The position numbers and the translations under genes were made by a program. Shown one piece after another: positions 18,842 through 27,511 of a stretch of 64,000 nt of DNA. Position 1 is the stretch's first letter, and each line of letters begins with the position of its first letter. The notes under the pieces were generated by a model. It saw nothing but the letters and a program-made list of their open reading frames with translations, was not told where the DNA came from and did no database searches. Origin of the DNA: Bacillus_BD sp963708895 (GTDB lineage: Bacteria; Bacillota; Bacilli; Bacillales; Cytobacillaceae); NCBI GenBank assembly GCA_963708895.1, contig CAVPUE010000002.1:372001-436000 (forward strand), written 5' to 3'.

Positions 18842-20078
18842 GAAGTGAAAAAAGACAGTTCCATTGTGGTTTTGACCAAATGGAACTGTCTTTTATTAGT
18901 TTCCTATGCTTAGAGTATTCTCTTTTCTGAACCTGTACCTTGTAGAAGAAATATAGTACTAAAGCAATCATTGATAAAAGTACACCTGAAATATAAGGTA
19001 AGCCGATTGAGATTTCGTAAAGCAATCCGCCTATAATCGGTCCAATGATTCGACCTAAAGAATCAAAAGAAGATAATAACCCGGTTTTCCCTCCATGCCC
19101 TGTTCCAGAACTTTTGGTTAATAAGGCTGAAACAGTTGGTCGAATGACGCCATTACCAACTCCGAAAATGGTTAAGTAAATCGCTGCAGTTAGGAAGTTT
19201 TGTGTGAATAAAATAAGGAAAAATCCAATTGCTGATATGATAATTCCTGATGTAATGACTACACCCTCACCATACTTTTTGGTGAACCTTCCGATTAATC
19301 CCCCTTGAACAAATGCACTTGCTAATCCCATGATCATGAATATATAACCGAGTTCCACTGTACCGAGATTTGCCTTAACGGCAGCAAAGTAAGCAAACGT
19401 GGCTTCTAGGCCAGCAAGGGATAGTGAGATAAAAAGTTGGAGAAAAAATAACATGGACTGTGTACTGTTAAATTCGCTCCATATTGATGTTTTCTTCGCA
19501 TGGTCTTGATTTCGATTTTCCACTGTTAAAGATTCCTTTAGTATAAACCAAACGACAAAAAAGGTTACTAAAGCAAGTGTTCCAGCAACGTAAAAAGGGG
19601 TACTTAAACTGACCTTTGAAAAAATCCCTCCGATTGCGGGACCAAAGACGAAACCCAATCCGGTTGCTGCTCCAATGATTCCCATTCCCTTGCTACGATT
19701 TTCAGGGGTAGTGATATCGGCTACATAGGCCATTGCAGTAGGCATATTTGCGCTTGATAAGATTCCCCCAAGGATTCTTGCAACAAATAGCATCCAAAGT
19801 TCGGTTGAAATTCCAGTTAAGAAAAAGGAAATCGCTAATCCTAATATTCCAATCATAATAACCGGCTTACGACCGATTCGGTCTGAAACGCGTCCCCACA
19901 TAGGTGCAAATATTAATTGTGTTAGAGAATATACAGCCATCAGTAAGCCTAATTGTGTTGGTGAAGCCCCTATCTCTTCAGCATAGAAAGGGAGAACCGG
20001 GATAATAATGCCAAAGCCTGCCATAACAAGAAACATGACGGCAAATAATATCGGTAATGCTTTTTTAGTTTGATTCAA
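18834..20078 (-). CDS. MFS efflux transporter (YqjV-like) with probable lost stop
   Basis: A 12-helix major facilitator of the multidrug-efflux (DHA1) type. Motif A is GRVSDRIGRKP after helix 2 and motif C-like residues are in ATGLGFVFGPAIGG. The last 20-odd residues (after SKHRK) are read through the terminator hairpin and even overlap the 3' end of yqjQ. Removing one A of GGAAAC near 18901 gives a double TAA at 18893-18898, just before the hairpin. So the native protein is about 393 residues and the extra tail is an artefact of another +1 base. Substrate unknown. Confidence 0.85.
   Translation of the reverse strand: MNQTKKALPILFAVMFLVMAGFGIIIPVLPFYAEEIGASPTQLGLLMAVYSLTQLIFAPMWGRVSDRIGRKPVIMIGILGLAISFFLTGISTELWMLFVARILGGILSSANMPTAMAYVADITTPENRSKGMGIIGAATGLGFVFGPAIGGIFSKVSLSTPFYVAGTLALVTFFVVWFILKESLTVENRNQDHAKKTSIWSEFNSTQSMLFFLQLFISLSLAGLEATFAYFAAVKANLGTVELGYIFMIMGLASAFVQGGLIGRFTKKYGEGVVITSGIIISAIGFFLILFTQNFLTAAIYLTIFGVGNGVIRPTVSALLTKSSGTGHGGKTGLLSSFDSLGRIIGPIIGGLLYEISIGLPYISGVLLSMIALVLYFFYKVQVQKREYSKHRKLIKDSSIWSKPQWNCLFSLLT
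18850..18894. terminator. Bidirectional terminator between yqjQ and the MFS gene
   Basis: A 16-bp stem, AAAAGACAGTTCCATT / AATGGAACTGTCTTTT, is flanked by A and T runs for the two convergent genes. Confidence 0.88.
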
Positions 20079-20142
20079 AAATTATCAACTCCGTTTCTCG
20101 ACTATTATAATGATTTCAACGGTTAACAGTCAATTTTTATTA

Positions 20143-20324
20143 AGGCTCTTTTCTCAAATTTTGTTGTTTTTGGATAGAAAAGAGCTGATTGTCCTTGTAC
20201 TCACGTTGATATTGGACTTTATTTTTGAGAAAGGCTGCAAATTTTATACGAAGGTACAAAATTGCTTATATCTACGTTAAAATCGGCCTTTGGATTTTAA
20301 CAACAAACTTTACAAAAATATCCT
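20143..20324 (+). mobile_element. MITE-like element, copy 1 (182 bp)
   Basis: Full-length copy taken as the plus orientation. It begins AGGCTCTTTTCTCAAA and ends with a degraded version of TTTACGAAAACAGCCT. It contains the inner hairpin GTTAAAATC-GGCCTTTG-GATTTTAAC. It codes for nothing and lies in the divergent region between the MFS gene and the second amino-acid transporter. Its flanks show no clear target duplication. Confidence 0.8.
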
Positions 20325-20475
20325 ATATACAAAGAAATAGATAAAGATTTTGTTATCGAAAGATTTTGTAATATAAGAATAATTTCTAAGGGGTATGACG
20401 AGATTATTTTATGGTAATCTAATCTAGTAACGTACTAAAGGAATTTATACATTATTATTATAAGGTGGTTTAGTT

Positions 20476-21277
20476 ATGAAGAAATATTTATTAACTGACA
20501 GGCATCATGATTGTAACTTTATTAGCTCTATTAGTCGGATGCTCTAATGCAAATGAAGATAGTAAAGATGCAAATTCAGCAACAGATAAAGAAAAATTAA
20601 TCGTCGGTATTGATGATGCATTTGCTCCAATGGGATTCCGAGATGAAAATAATGAAATTGTTGGCTTTGATATTGATCTAGCAAAGGCGACGGGAGAAGA
20701 AATGGGCAAGGAAGTAGTATTCCAACCAATTGATTGGAGTTCAAAAGAATCTGAATTAAGCAGTGGACGAATTCATTTAATCTGGAATGGTTATACCATT
20801 ACAGAAGAAAGAGCAAAAAAAGTCTTACTTACAAAGCCTTATTTGGCCAATAACCAAGTAATTGTTACGTTAAAAGATTCTGATATTGAAAAACTAGATG
20901 ATTTAAAGGGTAAAGAAATTGGTATTCAAGCTCAATCCTCAGCAGTTGATGCTTGGAATGATTCGCCTGTTAGCAAAGAAGTAGCAGGTTTACATGAATA
21001 TAAAACAAATGATCTTGCTTTAATGGATTTAGAAAACAAACGTGTTGATGCTGTTGTCATTGATGAAGTGGTTGTGAATTATAAAATGACGAAAAAACCA
21101 GATACATTTAAGGTTTTGGATGAAAAGTTAGCACCTGAAGAATATGCGGTTGGTGTAGCTAAAGGCAATGAGGAATTGTTGAATGAACTTCAAACAGCTA
21201 TTGATGCATTGATTGCAGACGGAACTGCAGCTCAAATTTCAGAAGAATGGTTTGGAGAAGACAAAGTATTGAAATAG
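20476..21277 (+). pseudogene. Polar amino-acid ABC transporter substrate-binding lipoprotein, +1 frameshift in signal peptide
   Basis: A family-3 solute-binding protein. The mature part is intact: GIDDAFAPMGFRDE, GFDIDLAKATGEEMG and IWNGYTITEERA are family landmarks. The natural start is ATG 20476 (MKKYLL) with AAGGTGG upstream. One extra base between 20497 and 20506 breaks the frame, and the rest resumes at an internal ATG at 20507 with LLALLVGCSN as lipobox. Without that base the signal peptide is normal. The ligand is a polar amino acid; cystine, glutamine and others cannot be separated by eye. First gene of a three-gene importer operon. Confidence 0.85.
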
Positions 21278-21309
21278 TCTTTTCAAAGTAGATGAAACAA
21301 ATAGAAGGC

Positions 21310-21340
21310 AAACAGGATTTCCTTTGGAAACCCTGTTTTG
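21310..21340 (+). terminator. Intercistronic hairpin between the binding protein and permease genes
   Basis: AAACAGG / CCTGTTT with inner TTTCC / GGAAA, then TTTTGTTTT. It lies inside the operon, in the same relative place as the artP-artQ hairpin, so partial termination is likely. Confidence 0.7.
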
Positions 21341-21357
21341 TTTTGGAGGAGTCACAC

Positions 21358-22017
21358 ATGTCTTTCGATTATCTGATTACGATTCTAAAGCCTATGTTAG
21401 TAGGGGCACAGACAACGATCCTTTTATTTATTATCGCGATTGTTGTGTCTATTCCATTAGGTTTTGTTTTAACTTTAGCATTAAGAAGCAGTATTAAACC
21501 AATCTCATGGCTTGCTCAAATTTATATTTATATCATGCGTGGTACTCCGCTATTGTTACAGTTATTAATTATCACATTTGGTTTACCAATGATTCCGGTG
21601 ATTGGAGAATATTTAATTTTAGATCGATTTGTTGCAGCCACACTTGGGTTTATCCTCAATTATGCGGCTTATTTTGCTGAGATTTTTCGTGGTGGTCTAT
21701 TGGCAATCGATAAGGGTCAGTACGAAGCGGCAAAGGTACTTGGTTTTAATAAATGGCAGACGACTATAAAAATTATTCTACCTCAAATGTTCCGGATTGC
21801 CCTTCCATCTGTTGCGAATGAATCGATTACGTTAGTGAAGGATACGGCGTTACTTTATGCAGTGGCTGTTCCAGAGTTGTTACATTTTGCACAAACAGCT
21901 GTTAATCGTGATTTTACGATCATTCCTTTCTTTGTTGCAGGAGTTATTTATTTAATCATGACGATTATATTATCGATGTTCTTTAAGTGGTTGGAAAAGC
22001 GATTTAAATTCGAATAA
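21358..22017 (+). CDS. Polar amino-acid ABC transporter permease
   Basis: A HisM-type permease with MRGTPLLLQL and the EAA-loop segment QYEAAKVLGFNKWQTTIKII, and about five membrane helices. I place the start at 21358 (MSFDYLI) because GGAGGAG lies seven to eight bases upstream. The longer in-frame ATG at 21292 would translate the intercistronic hairpin. It is clearly paralogous to artQ at 6261. Membrane component of the importer. Confidence 0.9.
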   Translation: MSFDYLITILKPMLVGAQTTILLFIIAIVVSIPLGFVLTLALRSSIKPISWLAQIYIYIMRGTPLLLQLLIITFGLPMIPVIGEYLILDRFVAATLGFILNYAAYFAEIFRGGLLAIDKGQYEAAKVLGFNKWQTTIKIILPQMFRIALPSVANESITLVKDTALLYAVAVPELLHFAQTAVNRDFTIIPFFVAGVIYLIMTIILSMFFKWLEKRFKFE

Positions 22018-22032
22018 AAGGGAGTAGTTATT

Positions 22033-22782
22033 GTGGCAATCATTGAGGTAACAGGTCTAAAAAAATCTTATGGGAACTTAGACGTGTTAAAACAAATTAC
22101 TTTTGAAGTAGAGAAAAATGATGTCATTGCTGTAATCGGTCCATCTGGTTCTGGGAAAAGTACCATGCTTCGCGGTTTAATCAATCTTGAAGAGATAGAT
22201 GGAGGAAGTATTCGTGTTTCTGGTGATTATTTGGTGAAGGACGGCATTTATTCATCACCACAGGAGATTAAGAAAATTACGGCAAGAATGGGAATGGTCT
22301 TTCAGCATTTCAATCTTTTTCCACACTTAACCGTAAAGGAAAATCTTGAACTTGCTCCTAAAATGGTCAAAAAAGAATCGAATGCAATGGTACAGCAAAG
22401 AAGTAAAGCGATTATGGAGAAAATTGGCTTGACGAATCGTGCAAATGTTTATCCAGCCAATTTATCTGGAGGTCAGAAGCAAAGGGTTGCGATTGCTAGA
22501 GCACTTATGATGGATCCCGAAATATTGCTTTTTGATGAGCCTACCTCTGCCTTAGATCCTGAATTAACAGGCGAAGTCCTGCAGGTCATGAAAGATCTAG
22601 CACAGGAGCATATGACCATGGTCGTTGTGACTCATGAAATGGAGTTTGCAAGAGAAGTAGCAAACAAAGCGATATTTATGGATGAAGGTGAAATAGTTGA
22701 ATCAGGAAACCCGCAGGATTTATTCCTACAGCCTAAGTTTGATCGTACGAAGGCATTCTTAAATCGAAGTCTAAAAAAATAA
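22033..22782 (+). CDS. Polar amino-acid ABC transporter ATP-binding protein
   Basis: ABC ATPase of 249 residues with Walker A GPSGSGKST, Q-loop GMVFQHFNLFPH, signature LSGGQKQR, Walker B EILLFDEPTSALDP and switch His VTHEME. The GTG start at 22033 is preceded by GGGAG. About one ABC-cassette helix longer than artR because of an insertion (SGDYLVKDGIYSSPQEIKK). It completes the binding protein, permease and ATPase operon. Confidence 0.92.
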   Translation: MAIIEVTGLKKSYGNLDVLKQITFEVEKNDVIAVIGPSGSGKSTMLRGLINLEEIDGGSIRVSGDYLVKDGIYSSPQEIKKITARMGMVFQHFNLFPHLTVKENLELAPKMVKKESNAMVQQRSKAIMEKIGLTNRANVYPANLSGGQKQRVAIARALMMDPEILLFDEPTSALDPELTGEVLQVMKDLAQEHMTMVVVTHEMEFAREVANKAIFMDEGEIVESGNPQDLFLQPKFDRTKAFLNRSLKK

Positions 22783-22792
22783 TTGTATTTAC

Positions 22793-22826
22793 AACCAATA
22801 AGGCTTTTTCCTTATTGGTTTTTTTG
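22793..22826 (+). terminator. Terminator of the second amino-acid ABC operon
   Basis: Perfect 11-bp stem AACCAATAAGG / CCTTATTGGTT followed by TTTTTTT. Confidence 0.9.
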
Positions 22827-22983
22827 CTCTGTTTATGTTCGAAAATGTCTCTTTTTGCCATTTAACTTTTTTATAATCTTAATTGCTTTATCTTGTAAAA
22901 AATTCGGTATTTTATTAAAATAATTTATTTTTATGTTCAATTTTTAACAATTTGATGTATAATATTAATTGTAAATAAATTGT

Positions 22984-23063
22984 AAGTGATAAAAGTCACT
23001 TAAGTATTGAAGTATTTGAGTTTTTATAAAGTGTCATAAAAAGTTCATTGTAAGCGTTATAAT
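22984..23063 (+). promoter_or_regulatory. CRP/FNR-like palindrome and promoter before the DUF1641-NDH pair
   Basis: AAGTGA-TAAAAG-TCACTT (22984-23001) has the GTGA-N6-TCAC geometry of CRP/FNR-family operators. A TATAAA at 23025-23030 would put it near -44; a TATAAT at 23058-23063 is a second possible -10. The 309-base interval from 22783 otherwise holds only the terminator and AT-rich sequence. Confidence 0.4.
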
Positions 23064-23091
23064 AACTTTTATTGTAAAGGAGAAATATCAT

Positions 23092-23538
23092 ATGTCAGAA
23101 ACTAGTACTCTAGAAAAAAATTCTGAACTACAAAACTTGTCTAAAAGACAAGAACAGCTTGACATTCTCGACCATCTATTAAAGCCTGAAGTACAAAATT
23201 CCTTGAATGCTTTAGTAGAGCAACTTCCTAAACTTACAGAAATGGTGACTGTTTTAACAGAATATTATGATGTTGCGCAATCTCTTGCAACAGATGAAGT
23301 TCTTAAAAATGATACGGTTGGTGCGATTAAGGAAGTAGCAGAACCGGTTATTGGTACTGTTAAAAATGTTGCAGCTACAGCTATTGAAGCGAAAGACCGT
23401 GCAGAGGGTCGTACTGAAGTGATTGGTCTATTTGGCATGTTGAAAATGCTCAAAGATCCACAAGCACAAAAGTTGTTTCGTTTTATGCAATCATACCTTG
23501 AAATTTTATCAGAACGTGAAAGTGAAAAGAAGTATTAA
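23092..23538 (+). CDS. DUF1641 protein
   Basis: A 148-residue DUF1641 member, soluble and mostly helical, with a conserved central stretch LVEQLPKLTEMVTVLTEYYD and a C-terminal GLFGMLKMLKDPQAQK. AAAGGAG precedes ATG 23092. Family members such as B. subtilis YrhD are encoded beside formate dehydrogenase or quinone-reducing flavoproteins, and here the partner is the NDH-like gene 38 bases downstream. A role as accessory or assembly protein for that enzyme is inferred from context only. Confidence 0.8.
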   Translation: MSETSTLEKNSELQNLSKRQEQLDILDHLLKPEVQNSLNALVEQLPKLTEMVTVLTEYYDVAQSLATDEVLKNDTVGAIKEVAEPVIGTVKNVAATAIEAKDRAEGRTEVIGLFGMLKMLKDPQAQKLFRFMQSYLEILSERESEKKY

Positions 23539-23576
23539 GCTAAAGAATTATTAAGTTTAAGGACGGGGGTTTTTTT

Positions 23577-24758
23577 ATGTCAAAACATATTGTGGTTTTA
23601 GGGGCAGGTTACGGTGGAGTACTTTCTGCTTTAACCCTTCGTAAATATTTAAATCGTAATGAAGCATATGTCACGGTAGTCAATCAATATCCTACACATC
23701 AGATTATTACTGAACTACATCGTCTTGCAGGTGGATCTACTACAGAGAAAGCGATAGCACTTCCACTAGACAAACTTTTTAAAGGGAAAGATATTGATCT
23801 CAAAATTGCAAAGGTTGATACTTTCTCAGTCGATAAAAAGGAAGTATCTCTTTCTGATGGTTCTACTTTAACCTATGATGTACTTGTTGTTGCGCTTGGA
23901 AGTAAAACCGCTTATTTTGGTATTCCAGGACTTGAAGAAAACAGTCTGGTTTTAAAATCTGTTGAGGATGCAAACCATATTTATCAACATATTGTTGGAC
24001 GTATTCGTGAATATGCCCAAACTAAAAATGAAGCGGATGCTACGATTCTAATCGGTGGTGGCGGTTTAACTGGTGTTGAACTAGTTGGCGAACTCATTGA
24101 TCATCTGCCAAATGTGGCTAAACAATATGGTGTAGATCCGAAAGAATTAAAAATTAAATTGGTTGAAGCAGGTCCAAAAATACTTCCTGTTTTACCTGAT
24201 CATCTTATCGAACGTGCACAGTCTAGTTTAGAAGCACGTGGTGTTGAATTCCTAATTGGTCTTCCTGTAACAGGAGTAGAAGGGAATGAAATTTCATTAA
24301 AAGATGGCAGCAAAATTGTCGCTAATACTTTTGTTTGGACGGGTGGCGTTCAAGCACTTCCAGTTGTTGCGGAATCTGGACTTGAAGTCGATCGCGGTAA
24401 AGCGACAGTGAATGAATTCCTTCAATCAAAATCTCACCAGGATGTATTTGTTGTGGGTGATAGTGCAGTGGCATTCCCTCCAGAAGGTGGACGCCCATAT
24501 GCGCCAACTGCTCAAAATGCATGGCAAATGGGTGAATTAGTTGGTTATAACTTATTTGCCTACTTGAATGATAAAACAATGGAGAAATTTGCTCCGATTA
24601 ACTCTGGAACACTTGCAAGTCTTGGACGTAAAGACGCTGTTGCTGAAGTGGGCGGAAACTCGACACCACTTAAAGGCGTACCAGCATCATTAATAAAAGA
24701 AGCGAGCAATCTTCGTTATTTATCACATATTAAAGGATTATTTGCGTTGGCATATTAA
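23577..24758 (+). CDS. Type II NADH dehydrogenase-like FAD oxidoreductase
   Basis: A 393-residue two-dinucleotide-binding-domain flavoprotein. The FAD-binding motif is VVLGAGYGGVLSALTL at the N-terminus; the NADH site is ILIGGGGLTGVELVGEL. The second FAD contact, VFVVGDSA, is followed by the NDH-2 stretch YAPTAQNAWQMGELVGYNL. Such enzymes pass electrons from NADH to menaquinone at the inner membrane face. Sulfide:quinone oxidoreductases share the fold, but the paired redox cysteines expected of them are absent, so NDH-2 is preferred. It probably forms an operon with the DUF1641 gene. GGACGGGGG upstream is the ribosome-binding site. Confidence 0.87.
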   Translation: MSKHIVVLGAGYGGVLSALTLRKYLNRNEAYVTVVNQYPTHQIITELHRLAGGSTTEKAIALPLDKLFKGKDIDLKIAKVDTFSVDKKEVSLSDGSTLTYDVLVVALGSKTAYFGIPGLEENSLVLKSVEDANHIYQHIVGRIREYAQTKNEADATILIGGGGLTGVELVGELIDHLPNVAKQYGVDPKELKIKLVEAGPKILPVLPDHLIERAQSSLEARGVEFLIGLPVTGVEGNEISLKDGSKIVANTFVWTGGVQALPVVAESGLEVDRGKATVNEFLQSKSHQDVFVVGDSAVAFPPEGGRPYAPTAQNAWQMGELVGYNLFAYLNDKTMEKFAPINSGTLASLGRKDAVAEVGGNSTPLKGVPASLIKEASNLRYLSHIKGLFALAY

Positions 24759-24780
24759 TTCCCTGACTCACACATTTTAT

Positions 24781-24830
24781 AAATAGGCTGTCACATTAGA
24801 AGGTTAACCTCTTATGTGACAGCCTATTTT
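24781..24830 (+). terminator. Terminator after the NDH-like gene
   Basis: A 16-bp perfect stem, AAATAGGCTGTCACAT / ATGTGACAGCCTATTT, ends in a T run. Confidence 0.92.
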
Positions 24831-24974
24831 GTTTAACCATCCATGTTATAGAAAATTTTTAATAAATTACATGTAAATTTATTGACAGATTTTCATTAAT
24901 CATGTTATAGTTATTTGTTAAAATATTTTAATTGTGATACCATATATATATGAATATATATGGGGGTGCATAAT

Positions 24975-25445
24975 TTGTTCCAAATTGGCGACAAAGTTTT
25001 CTATCCTTTGCATGGTGCAGGAATCATTAATGCCATTGAAGAGAAGGAAGTCTTAGGGAAAACACAAGAATATTACGTGATCCATATTCCTATTTCTAAG
25101 ATGGATGTCATGATTCCAATCAGTAGAATTCAAAAATCTGGTATCCGCTCCATTACTGAAAAAGACATGATGAAAGAAATATTGGATGAATTTCATCATG
25201 ATGAGACAGGTGATACGCTTCCATGGAAAGAAAGATATCTCCTAAATATGGAAAAAATGAAAACTGGGGAAATGAATGATTCGGCTGATGTTGTCCATAA
25301 TCTTTTATTGCGTAGTAAGGAAAAAACACTCAATACAACTGAAAGACAAATGTTAAATCAAGCGCGAAGAAATTTAATTAGTGAAATTGTTTTAATCACC
25401 AATCTTACTGAAGATCAGGCTACAGACTTATTGAAAATATCATAA
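24975..25445 (+). CDS. CarD-like RNA polymerase-interacting regulator (YdeB-like)
   Basis: A CarD/TRCF-RID domain at residues 1-60 (FQIGDKVFYPLHGAGII) is followed by a helical C-terminal domain. CarD proteins bind the RNA polymerase beta subunit and adjust promoter opening. I place the start at TTG 24975 (MFQIGDK), because GGGGGTG sits seven bases upstream and family members begin MFQIGD; the in-frame ATG at 24960 overlaps that site. Length is 156 residues. It stands alone, with its own promoter region and a weak terminator around 25500-25533. Confidence 0.88.
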   Translation: MFQIGDKVFYPLHGAGIINAIEEKEVLGKTQEYYVIHIPISKMDVMIPISRIQKSGIRSITEKDMMKEILDEFHHDETGDTLPWKERYLLNMEKMKTGEMNDSADVVHNLLLRSKEKTLNTTERQMLNQARRNLISEIVLITNLTEDQATDLLKIS

Positions 25446-25611
25446 TCGATTTCTATTTTCATTACTGATTTTTATAGATCCCATACCAATAAGCATCAAA
25501 CGAAGAAGGAAGGGAGAATTCTCTTCTTTTTTTGTTCTGTGCTATAATGTGGGTATAGAAACTCTTTGTCAGTTGATCTATTTTCGATATTTAAAAAAGG
25601 GGCTGAACTGA

Positions 25612-27018
25612 ATGGATAAGATTGAAATTACGTTGAAGGACAAGAAGAAATTAATCAAGGGGTTCATTTTTAAAATGGCGGTTTTTGCTCCGTTTAAAGT
25701 GATCCATGTCAAAACGGATAGTCATAAGGATTATTACCTTGTTTACTTTCATGATTCTCTTGTTTATGGTGATGCATTAGAGAGTATTGGCTTAGATTCA
25801 TTTATCAATCATGTATTTGATAAAGGGATTGTTTTAGAATCCAACCATCCATTTTTGTCCGTTATCCTCCCCGAAGAAATGGTATTGCTTCCAAATAAAA
25901 ACAAACTTTTTTCGATACTTCAAAATCAATATACCCTCTTAGAAGTAACCTATCTTACTACCACTCTTGACTCATTTTTTACGAAAGATCAGTTAATGAA
26001 TATCATGGATAAAATTTATTTCCATTATCGAAGAAATGGTAAATTTTTTAAAGCTTTTCAAATTCTTAATGTATTACTAACCTTTTCTCCGCAAAATACT
26101 TCAACAAAAGATCGCTTTCATGCAAAAGAATATTATTCTTATGCGGATTTTTATCGTTCCTCTCCTCTTTCTGAGATTTATCAAAAAGATCCTCTATATG
26201 TTGAGTTACACTGCTTCAACAATCGTTTTAATCCAGATGAAAATGAAAGGTATAAGAACCTATTAACGGAACAAAATCGTTCCAAAGAGTTATTATTACT
26301 TTGGATGGAGAAGGTGCAGAAACTACATCAAGTAGATTCTATTGATACCTACACAAGCATCGCTTTATCCTATATGTCGATGGAAAAGTGGATCGCTACT
26401 TTATGTTATTTAAATATAAACCCCTTTAAAGAGCTTTCAAATTCAAAGGCGGCGATTCATCAAATGATTTCCGAAAAGCGTTATGAAACAGCTGCCTTCT
26501 ATTTATTACAATTTATCGATGATCTTCCACCTTCATTTGACGAATCGTTAAATACTTTATTCATTCATTTGGATACCGAATTTATTGTCTCGCATTTAGA
26601 TGGCTTTCTTGTTATGTTTCAACAACTTATTCGTAATGGTGATACTACACAATTTGAACAAAAATTATCACAACTTGTGGGGAAATTGCTTGAGAGTCAT
26701 GATCTCCAGACGGTCTATCAAAAAATTCAACCTATACAAGCATTAGTGCCCCATTCTCTCGTTATGAACAAATTAAAACGAATGATGTCTTTATTGGAAG
26801 ACCCTGACCAGATGATGGAATTAGGTCAATACTATGCTGAGTTTAAACGGTATGATGACGCTATCGAATGCTTCTCCTGGGAAATGGAACTACGTCCTGA
26901 TGACATTTCTCCAGTATGGCAACTAAGTAAAATGTATCAGCAAAAAGGGATGGTTGAAGAAGCGACTGCCTACCAGCAAGTATGTAATCAATTAAAGCGA
27001 AATCAGGATATAGGGTAA
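25612..27018 (+). CDS. TPR-repeat protein of unknown function
   Basis: A 468-residue protein with no clear enzyme motif. The first 120 residues look like a mixed alpha/beta domain. From about residue 130 on it is helical with degenerate tetratricopeptide repeats; the clearest, near residues 415-460, reads YAEFKRYDDAIECFSWEMEL. There is no signal peptide or membrane segment, so it should be cytosolic. AAGGGG precedes ATG 25612. It stands between the CarD-like gene and yqkB without operon partners, and I do not recognise a named family. TPR domains usually scaffold protein contacts. Confidence 0.75.
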   Translation: MDKIEITLKDKKKLIKGFIFKMAVFAPFKVIHVKTDSHKDYYLVYFHDSLVYGDALESIGLDSFINHVFDKGIVLESNHPFLSVILPEEMVLLPNKNKLFSILQNQYTLLEVTYLTTTLDSFFTKDQLMNIMDKIYFHYRRNGKFFKAFQILNVLLTFSPQNTSTKDRFHAKEYYSYADFYRSSPLSEIYQKDPLYVELHCFNNRFNPDENERYKNLLTEQNRSKELLLLWMEKVQKLHQVDSIDTYTSIALSYMSMEKWIATLCYLNINPFKELSNSKAAIHQMISEKRYETAAFYLLQFIDDLPPSFDESLNTLFIHLDTEFIVSHLDGFLVMFQQLIRNGDTTQFEQKLSQLVGKLLESHDLQTVYQKIQPIQALVPHSLVMNKLKRMMSLLEDPDQMMELGQYYAEFKRYDDAIECFSWEMELRPDDISPVWQLSKMYQQKGMVEEATAYQQVCNQLKRNQDIG

Positions 27019-27112
27019 AATGATAAAGTTTTTGGAGAAAACGTTCTATGGGAATAGAACCTATATTCGTTTACAATAAAGTAATTACTTTTACGTAGAA
27101 AGGATTAGTTAA

Positions 27113-27457
27113 ATGGAAATATCAATCACAGAACGTGCAAAGGCAAAAATAGATGAGTTACAAAAAGATAAAAAAGGCTATCTAAAGCTTAAATATGATA
27201 CAGAAGATTGTGGTTGTGTGATGTGTGGGGTCTCAAATCTCTGGCTAGTTCGTGAGTTAGAAAGCGATGATTATGAAATTAAAACAAATAACGGAAGTAT
27301 CTATATTGAAAAGTCAAAAGAAGTATTTCTTGATGATACTTTGACAATAGATTTTAATGAACAAGCCTATTGTTTTCAATTAAAAAGCCCGAATCAATAC
27401 TTGAATCCGAGAATGAGTTTTTTTGATAAAAGCCTTGATAAAACAGAAAAAGAATAA
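27113..27457 (+). CDS. yqkB: HesB/IscA-like core domain protein (YqkB)
   Basis: A 114-residue Fe-S biogenesis core-domain protein. It opens with the typical helix ITERAKAKIDELQK and has a Cys cluster DCGCVMCG near residues 37-44. This differs from the canonical A-type carrier pattern with a C-terminal CxC, so a direct scaffold role is unproven. AAAGGATTAG upstream supports ATG 27113. Position before yqkD matches B. subtilis yqkB. Confidence 0.8.
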   Translation: MEISITERAKAKIDELQKDKKGYLKLKYDTEDCGCVMCGVSNLWLVRELESDDYEIKTNNGSIYIEKSKEVFLDDTLTIDFNEQAYCFQLKSPNQYLNPRMSFFDKSLDKTEKE

Positions 27458-27462
27458 AAAGT

Positions 27463-27486
27463 AACCACGTGAGTAACGTGGTTTTG
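27463..27486. terminator. Terminator between yqkB and yqkD
   Basis: AACCACGT / ACGTGGTT stem between two convergent genes, with A and T-rich flanks. Confidence 0.75.
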
Positions 27487-27511
27487 TTCTGTATATTCGG
27501 GTCGCTACATT

